From Planctomycetota bacterium (GTDB taxonomy: Bacteria; Planctomycetota; GCA-002687715; DRQF01): DNA of 18,503 bases. Below the pieces are notes generated by a model. That model had not been told where the DNA came from. It did no database searches and saw nothing but the letters and a program-made list of their open reading frames with translations. Both the position numbers and the translations under genes were made by a program. Positions within the stretch are counted from its first letter, which is position 1. Each line of letters starts with the position of its first letter. Shown piece by piece: positions 13,665-18,503 of the stretch. The stretch is taken from NCBI GenBank assembly GCA_024275615.1, contig JAJRYU010000607.1, positions 1 through 18,503 on the forward strand, given 5' to 3'.

Positions 13665-15656
13665 TTATTCGGCGATGACCACGATAGCGTTGGTTATTCG
13701 GAAGGTCCCTTGAGATCCTTGAATGGCACCTTGAAGAGTAAAGGTGACAGGCATCCCCAATGGCGGTACGACCAAGCTCCAAGGTGCTAGAGTTGCTGGC
13801 ACAATCGCCACTGGGTTTTGAGCAATATTGTCGGCGAGGATGAAGAGGCTGGGATTGGTGGGGTCAGCATCAAAGGGTGTGAAGGCCATGGACCCGCCAG
13901 CAAAAAGCAGGGGAAAACCGTCAGCTGGGGAAGGGATGCCGAGCGTGCCGTAGATGATGAATTGAGCGGGAGAGGCGTTGAGAGAAGGGTTAAGAATGTT
14001 GAGAAAGAAACCCTGTGTCGGTGATGTGTGGAAGATGCGGCCTGGGGTCCCAGTGCCACCATTTATGGTGACCGTATCTTCCAGCATGCCATTGCCATCG
14101 AAAACGGTTCCATCGGCGTTTGCGCTAAGCCCGTAAAACTCGTCGGCTCCCATGTCAATGGCGGAGCCGACAACGCGAGGTTCCAATTCAAAGTCCTGAA
14201 CAGACGTGGTCAACGTAGAGTCACCTTGGTCGATGCAAGGCGAATTGGGCAAAAGATGGAAGTTGAGGGAAAATGGACTCGCCCACAAGGGGTCGGCGTC
14301 GATGTTGCCTGCCCCAGGGAATCCCCCTTCAACGTCGGAGTTCAAAACGTTGAACGTCTGGTTCTGGGTAAACCCACTTGATGCCTCAAAAGCCGGACCG
14401 AAGTTGAAATAGGCGATGGAATTAAAGACGTCGATAGCCGGTAGGACCGTGGCGTCGACAGCGATTACAGACCCCAAGAACGCTGAGTTGCCCGCGAAAA
14501 TATTGTTCGCAGAGTCAAGATGCATGCCATTGCGTTGAATGATCGCCCCGCCGTTTCCTCGAGCGCTATTGGCGGCAAATGTGGACTCGTGGATTGTCGT
14601 TGGGCCGGCGATGAAGTCGAGATTCAAAGCGCCTCCTTCTTCTGCTTGGTTGCCGACAAAACTTACCTTGCGAATCGCTGTGGCTCCTGAGCCTGTAGAA
14701 ATCGCACCTCCACGACCGCCTACGACGCTACCGCCACCTGGCGCTGGAACAAGTCCGGTGCGGTTACCCGAAAACAGGCATTCATCGAAATTGAGTAGTA
14801 CCCCGAAAGTACGAATTGCGCCTCCTTGTCCCGCCGGGCCATTGGCCCCGGCAATCACCCCAGTGCTATCGAGGCCGCCCTCGCCGCCATCTCCTGAGAA
14901 ATTGTTTGCGAAGGCGCACCGCAAAAAATCGAGGTTTGAATTCTCAGCATAAATGGCTCCACCGTCGCCCCCGAATCCCCCAGGCCCAGCAAGAACGGGA
15001 CTGACCTCAGGAGATCCTTGTCCACCAGCCCCGGCTTCGTTGTTGATAAAGCCACAGTCCGTGAAGGAGATGTTTGAGTTGGCGATAAACAGGGCGCCGC
15101 CAAATCCGCCGAAGTTTGTATAGAAATTGCCAACGGTTTCGACAGGGCCCTTGCCAGCCTTGTTGCCATCGAAGAAACAGTTGATGAACACGGAGTTGGA
15201 GAAGTACAAGGCGCCAGCGGCGCCGTGCGCATCACTTCCGTCGAGCCTGACGTTGTTGACGAACTTGCAATTCTTGAAGGTTGGCGACGACGCGGCCAGG
15301 ACAAAGGCGCCACCAAATGCCGGGCCGACTGATCCCGTGAAGGTGATGCCGTCGATAACCGATGTCGAGTCCTGGCCTCCGGCGACAATGAGCTTGTTGC
15401 CCGTTCCCGATAGAGTTGTTTGGGCGGCTCCGGCAGTTGAGCGGAGAATGAGGTTCTTGTTGAAGAAGTCAATGGGGATGAAGAGGGTCCAATTCCCCGG
15501 GAGCACCTCGATGATGTCGCCGCTTGAAGATGCGAGGACAGCGCTTTGGATCGAGGGATATGCCGCAGTCGGAGCTTGCCGCGTGACTTGCCCAGCGCAG
15601 AACGACTGGAGAAAGCAAACGGACACCAATATGCAAAGTAATTCTTTGAGGAACAT
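13665..15656 (-). CDS. Secreted right-handed beta-helix protein with choice-of-anchor Q-like region
   Basis: This 663-aa exoprotein has a signal peptide (residues 1-22, ending near FCAGQ). From about residue 30 to 430 it consists of short repeats in which a GGA[IL/F] turn is followed by a hydrophobic strand and an 'F.NN' or 'F.GN' ladder step. This is the pattern of parallel beta-helix (pectate-lyase-like) and Pmp-type proteins. The Gly/Ala-rich loops AGPGGFGGDGGAIY and GGSVVGGRGGAIS are typical. Near residues 475-510, SPCIDQGD and later DMGADEF match the choice-of-anchor Q domain often found after such helices. The last 130 residues form a separate Pro/Phe-rich beta domain. No lyase catalytic triad can be picked out, so binding or structural roles are as likely as polysaccharide cleavage. 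The ATG at 15654-15656 is preferred over a GTG two codons earlier; neither has a ribosome site. Confidence 0.85.
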   Translation of the reverse strand: MFLKELLCILVSVCFLQSFCAGQVTRQAPTAAYPSIQSAVLASSSGDIIEVLPGNWTLFIPIDFFNKNLILRSTAGAAQTTLSGTGNKLIVAGGQDSTSVIDGITFTGSVGPAFGGAFVLAASSPTFKNCKFVNNVRLDGSDAHGAAGALYFSNSVFINCFFDGNKAGKGPVETVGNFYTNFGGFGGALFIANSNISFTDCGFINNEAGAGGQGSPEVSPVLAGPGGFGGDGGAIYAENSNLDFLRCAFANNFSGDGGEGGLDSTGVIAGANGPAGQGGAIRTFGVLLNFDECLFSGNRTGLVPAPGGGSVVGGRGGAISTGSGATAIRKVSFVGNQAEEGGALNLDFIAGPTTIHESTFAANSARGNGGAIIQRNGMHLDSANNIFAGNSAFLGSVIAVDATVLPAIDVFNSIAYFNFGPAFEASSGFTQNQTFNVLNSDVEGGFPGAGNIDADPLWASPFSLNFHLLPNSPCIDQGDSTLTTSVQDFELEPRVVGSAIDMGADEFYGLSANADGTVFDGNGMLEDTVTINGGTGTPGRIFHTSPTQGFFLNILNPSLNASPAQFIIYGTLGIPSPADGFPLLFAGGSMAFTPFDADPTNPSLFILADNIAQNPVAIVPATLAPWSLVVPPLGMPVTFTLQGAIQGSQGTFRITNAIVVIAE

Positions 15657-15910
15657 GAACACAGTCGGGACAATTTCTGTAGATGATCGGTGCTAGGAAT
15701 CGGTCGCGTGAAACAGGATAAACGCTCAAAACGGGGTAGCACAATCTTCTTTTCACGAATATGTTCTTCGGGCAAAGGGAGAAATGCAAAGTGTTGGCAA
15801 GACAACCATTTAGCCTCGCCACGGCTCAACTCATTTACGGCAATATGTCGATGATTCCATAGATTGGGATCGCATTGTGCATCTTGTCAATCGGAGAGTT
15901 TGCAGTAGCC
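15657..15910. other. Divergent intergenic region, beta-helix gene and kinase gene
   Basis: About 250 bases separate the two divergent starts, so it should hold both promoters. I see no convincing sigma-70, sigma-54 or sigma-28 pair. A direct repeat of ATCGGT occurs near 15686-15705. No RNA gene or coding frame is supported. Confidence 0.4.
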
Positions 15911-18503
15911 ATGTCAAATCGCAGCCCTGTCCAGTCCTTCATCGAGAAGTTTCGCGCCGACCAGGAAGCCGGGCGTAGTCGGGATCTTGAAGAATATCAG
16001 GCGCTTTTTCCCGGTGCAGACGCCGATATCGCCCGGGCCCATGCAGCCTTGGCAGAAGAGTCAACTTTAGTCCCGGGCGACACGAGCTTTCTTGATGATG
16101 CCGGCGTAACACGAGGACTGGGTGGAAATGCGGATGGACTCATTGGTGAGACTTTGGGGCACTATCGCATCCTCGGCGAGTTGGGGCGGGGCGGACAAGG
16201 GCTCGTTCTGCTCGCCAAGGATGAACGACTCGGGAGACGCGTGGCGCTCAAGGTTCTGAATAGCATTGCTGTCAAGTCGCAAAAAAATCTCATGCGATTC
16301 AAGCGTGAAGCCGAGGCGGTTTCTGGCCTCAATGATCCTGGCATTTGCACCGTTTTTGAAACCGGAACAATCGAAGGCGTGCCTTACATTGCCATGCAGT
16401 ATGTCGAAGGGCAGTCGCTGTCACAGATCATCAAGAATGAACGCTTGGAGTTAGCAAAGAGGAGCACGTCGCCGGAAAAGGACTCGGAGCCCAAAACGAT
16501 CGCGACAACGGGCAGTGGCCCAAACACATTCTCAGTTGTGCGCGCCCGGGTCGATCACTATGTCGCCTTGATTCGCGACGTTGCCAGATCCCTACACACC
16601 GCCCATGAAAACAACTTGGTACATCGTGACATCAAGCCCGGTAACATCATGATCGGCAAGGACGGCCGTCCAATCATTCTCGATTTCGGCATCGCCCACG
16701 TTGAAGATGAGGATGCTCCAGGTTTGACTCAGACTGGTGATGTTATTGGTACACCGGCGTACATGTCAGCCGAACAGATTTCTGGTGAAATACAGCGCGT
16801 TGATCGTCGTACGGACGTCTACGCTCTTGGAGTCACGCTTTTCGAATGTGTGACGACGATGCGGCCGTTTCACGCCGCCACAAGGCAAGCCTTGTATCAT
16901 CGCATTGTCGAGGGCCGCGCTCCCTTGGCCTCCAGTCTTTGTCCCGGCATCAGCCAAGATCTTGATGTGATCTTGAAGACGAGCATGGACATCGACATGA
17001 ATCGCCGCTACCAAAGCGCTGGTGCCCTCGCGGATGACTTGGATCGATTGGTTCAGCGACTGCCGATTCACGCTAGACCGGCGAGTTGGATGCTAAAGTT
17101 GAGCCGATGGGGACAAAGGAACCCGGCCGTGGCTGCCCTATTGGTGGCTGTATTCCTGATCCTGAGCTTCGGATTGGCATGGACAACTTCCCTGTGGCGT
17201 CAAAGCGATGCCGATCGTAGGCGTGCTGAAGAAGCAACATGGCTTGCAGATCAGAAGACGAAAGAGGCCGAGAGGAATCTTGCCGGCTATCAGATGCTTT
17301 CCGATAGCAGTCGCTATCGACTCTACGTCGAAGGACTGGAGAGGTTCTTTCCGCCTCACCCAGATCGGGTTCCCGCCATCGATGCCTGGTTGGCCGATGT
17401 TGATGCTCTTATTGCCAAGGAACCGCAATATCAAGCGACCATTCGCGCATTGGAAACGAGTTCCCATGCTATGGTGCTGGATGATGTCAGGAAGAAGACG
17501 CACCTGCCGTTGATCAAGAATCTCAAACAATACGAGTCCCGTCGCGAACAGATTCGCGACGCCTTGCATGGTGAGCTACCAAGCAAGACACGAGACATGT
17601 ATGGCCTTCTTGAAAATGCCCTGACTCGTCTTATCGACAAGGCAAGGAACATGGCGCTCGCCGAATTCGAGTTTGTCTTCGATGACACCGAGTCTGAGTG
17701 GCGCCATAGCAATCTCGCAGCGCTCATCCGGAATATTGAACGCCTCAAAATCACGGATGATCCTCTGCTTCCCCGAGAGTCGATGTTGCTGCTCAAGGAG
17801 CAGAGCTTGCGAATTCACAATGACAGTTTGGTCAAGGGCAAGAACGCATGGGAAAAAGCGCTTCAGAGCATCAGTGATGCCAGCGAATCTCCCCTCTACG
17901 GCGGGCTTATCATTGAACCGCAGCTTGGATTGATTCCGGTCGGCAAGGATCCCAAGAGTGGGCTTTGGGAATTTGCTGATGTCCTGACCGGGTCTATTCC
18001 CACGAGAGAACCGGATGGTGCGCTCAAGCTCGAGCCCGGCTTTGCTGTTATTTTGGTCTTGTTGCCAGGTGGCACCTCGATTATTGGCGCCCGAAAGCCT
18101 CAATTTGATGGCGAGGAAGGTCCCTTTGTCACTCCCTTGGCGATGGATCGGGAGATCGCCCCAAGCCAAGTGACGTTGGCGCCTTTTTTCATTGCAAAAT
18201 ATGAATTCACAACAGCTCAGTGGGCCAAGGGAACCGGAGATGAGATCCGGCATCCGCCAGGTTACCAGGACATCACTGAAGAGATGTTCCATCATCAAGG
18301 TGCCTTGCCAATCAACCATGTGAGTTGGGACCTGGCGACCAAGTACATGAATCGGCTGGGATTCTTGCTACCAACGGAGGCGCAATGGGAGTATGCCTGT
18401 CGAGGTGGCACATCGACGACCTGGTGGACAGGAAACGACCCCACTTCCCTCGTCGGCGCGGCCAACCTCGACGGCGAGGCTTTGAAAGCGCTGGGAGTGG
18501 ATG
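15911..18503 (+). CDS. Ser/Thr protein kinase fused to SUMF1-type domain, 3' end cut
   Basis: The frame is open from ATG at 15911 to the window edge (864 codons). Residues 1-80 are a soluble leader. A Hanks-type kinase domain covers about 85-370, with G-loop GRGGQG (92-97), Lys114, HRDIKPGN (238-245), DFG (258-260) and GTPAYMSAEQ (280-289), so it should be active. An unusual polar insert of about 30 residues (180-212, Ser/Thr/Lys-rich) sits between the hinge and helix E. One membrane helix follows at about 405-427. A charged, partly helical region extends to about 700. From about 717 the sequence matches the start of a formylglycine-generating/SUMF1 fold (LLPGG, FFIAKYEFTTAQW, LPTEAQWEYACRGG). 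The rest of that domain lies outside the window. Chlamydial Pkn1 is a known kinase with a similar C-terminal domain. The kinase half would face the cytoplasm and the SUMF1 part the outside. A GGAGAG motif is 14 bases before the ATG, farther than usual. Confidence 0.93.
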   Translation, partial: MSNRSPVQSFIEKFRADQEAGRSRDLEEYQALFPGADADIARAHAALAEESTLVPGDTSFLDDAGVTRGLGGNADGLIGETLGHYRILGELGRGGQGLVLLAKDERLGRRVALKVLNSIAVKSQKNLMRFKREAEAVSGLNDPGICTVFETGTIEGVPYIAMQYVEGQSLSQIIKNERLELAKRSTSPEKDSEPKTIATTGSGPNTFSVVRARVDHYVALIRDVARSLHTAHENNLVHRDIKPGNIMIGKDGRPIILDFGIAHVEDEDAPGLTQTGDVIGTPAYMSAEQISGEIQRVDRRTDVYALGVTLFECVTTMRPFHAATRQALYHRIVEGRAPLASSLCPGISQDLDVILKTSMDIDMNRRYQSAGALADDLDRLVQRLPIHARPASWMLKLSRWGQRNPAVAALLVAVFLILSFGLAWTTSLWRQSDADRRRAEEATWLADQKTKEAERNLAGYQMLSDSSRYRLYVEGLERFFPPHPDRVPAIDAWLADVDALIAKEPQYQATIRALETSSHAMVLDDVRKKTHLPLIKNLKQYESRREQIRDALHGELPSKTRDMYGLLENALTRLIDKARNMALAEFEFVFDDTESEWRHSNLAALIRNIERLKITDDPLLPRESMLLLKEQSLRIHNDSLVKGKNAWEKALQSISDASESPLYGGLIIEPQLGLIPVGKDPKSGLWEFADVLTGSIPTREPDGALKLEPGFAVILVLLPGGTSIIGARKPQFDGEEGPFVTPLAMDREIAPSQVTLAPFFIAKYEFTTAQWAKGTGDEIRHPPGYQDITEEMFHHQGALPINHVSWDLATKYMNRLGFLLPTEAQWEYACRGGTSTTWWTGNDPTSLVGAANLDGEALKALGVD

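Noticed and set aside
14855..15829. 324-codon minus frame overlapping the beta-helix gene
   Set aside because: It is Ser/Arg-rich, lacks a signal peptide and lies out of frame over the beta-helix gene, whose product has clear repeats and a signal peptide.
15865..15881. Possible sigma-54 element before the kinase gene
   Set aside because: GG and GC stand at the right distance, but most other consensus bases are missing.
17576..18319. 247-codon minus frame inside the kinase-SUMF1 gene
   Set aside because: It is antisense to a continuous coding frame with recognisable kinase and SUMF1 motifs, and has no motif of its own.

Overview
The window looks like chromosomal DNA of a flagellated Gram-negative bacterium, most likely a planctomycete or close relative. 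This is inferred from content, not from a marker gene. The clues are a Ser/Thr protein kinase fused through one membrane segment to a SUMF1-type domain, a secreted parallel beta-helix protein, a small CC/CxxC protein of a type I associate with planctomycetes, and lipoproteins placed in a flagellar operon. No rRNA, tRNA, CRISPR array, insertion sequence or phage gene was seen.

Left part (1-2.9 kb): the 5' part of a secreted protein runs leftward off the window. Divergent from it is a FlgM-like anti-sigma gene behind a good sigma-28 promoter match (633-659). That gene ends at a strong hairpin terminator (1113-1145), which lies in the convergent gap facing a processive family-2 glycosyltransferase (cellulose/mannan synthase type).

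Centre (3.0-11.2 kb, all minus strand): a compact flagellar operon, in transcription order fliO-fliP-fliQ-fliR-flhB-flhA, a 121-aa membrane protein, the sigma-28 gene fliA, a 78-aa Cys protein, a 161-aa coiled-coil lipoprotein and a 220-aa lipoprotein. Genes overlap by 4-8 bases or sit 9-25 bases apart. A sigma-54-type -24/-12 element lies about 50 bases upstream of fliO. The inferred circuit is that sigma-54 drives the export apparatus and FliA, and FliA then drives late genes including flgM, whose product would restrain FliA. flhF and flhG, which often follow flhA, are absent and the 121-aa membrane protein occupies that place. The genes after fliA are the least understood part of the operon.

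Right part (11.2-18.5 kb): a small zinc-ribbon-like gene upstream of the flagellar promoter, a membrane-anchored or secreted protein of unknown function (plus), a convergent inositol-monophosphatase-family gene and a secreted beta-helix protein (minus), and then a divergent kinase-SUMF1 gene (plus) that is cut by the right edge.

All family assignments come from reading translated sequence and recalled motifs. No database search was run.
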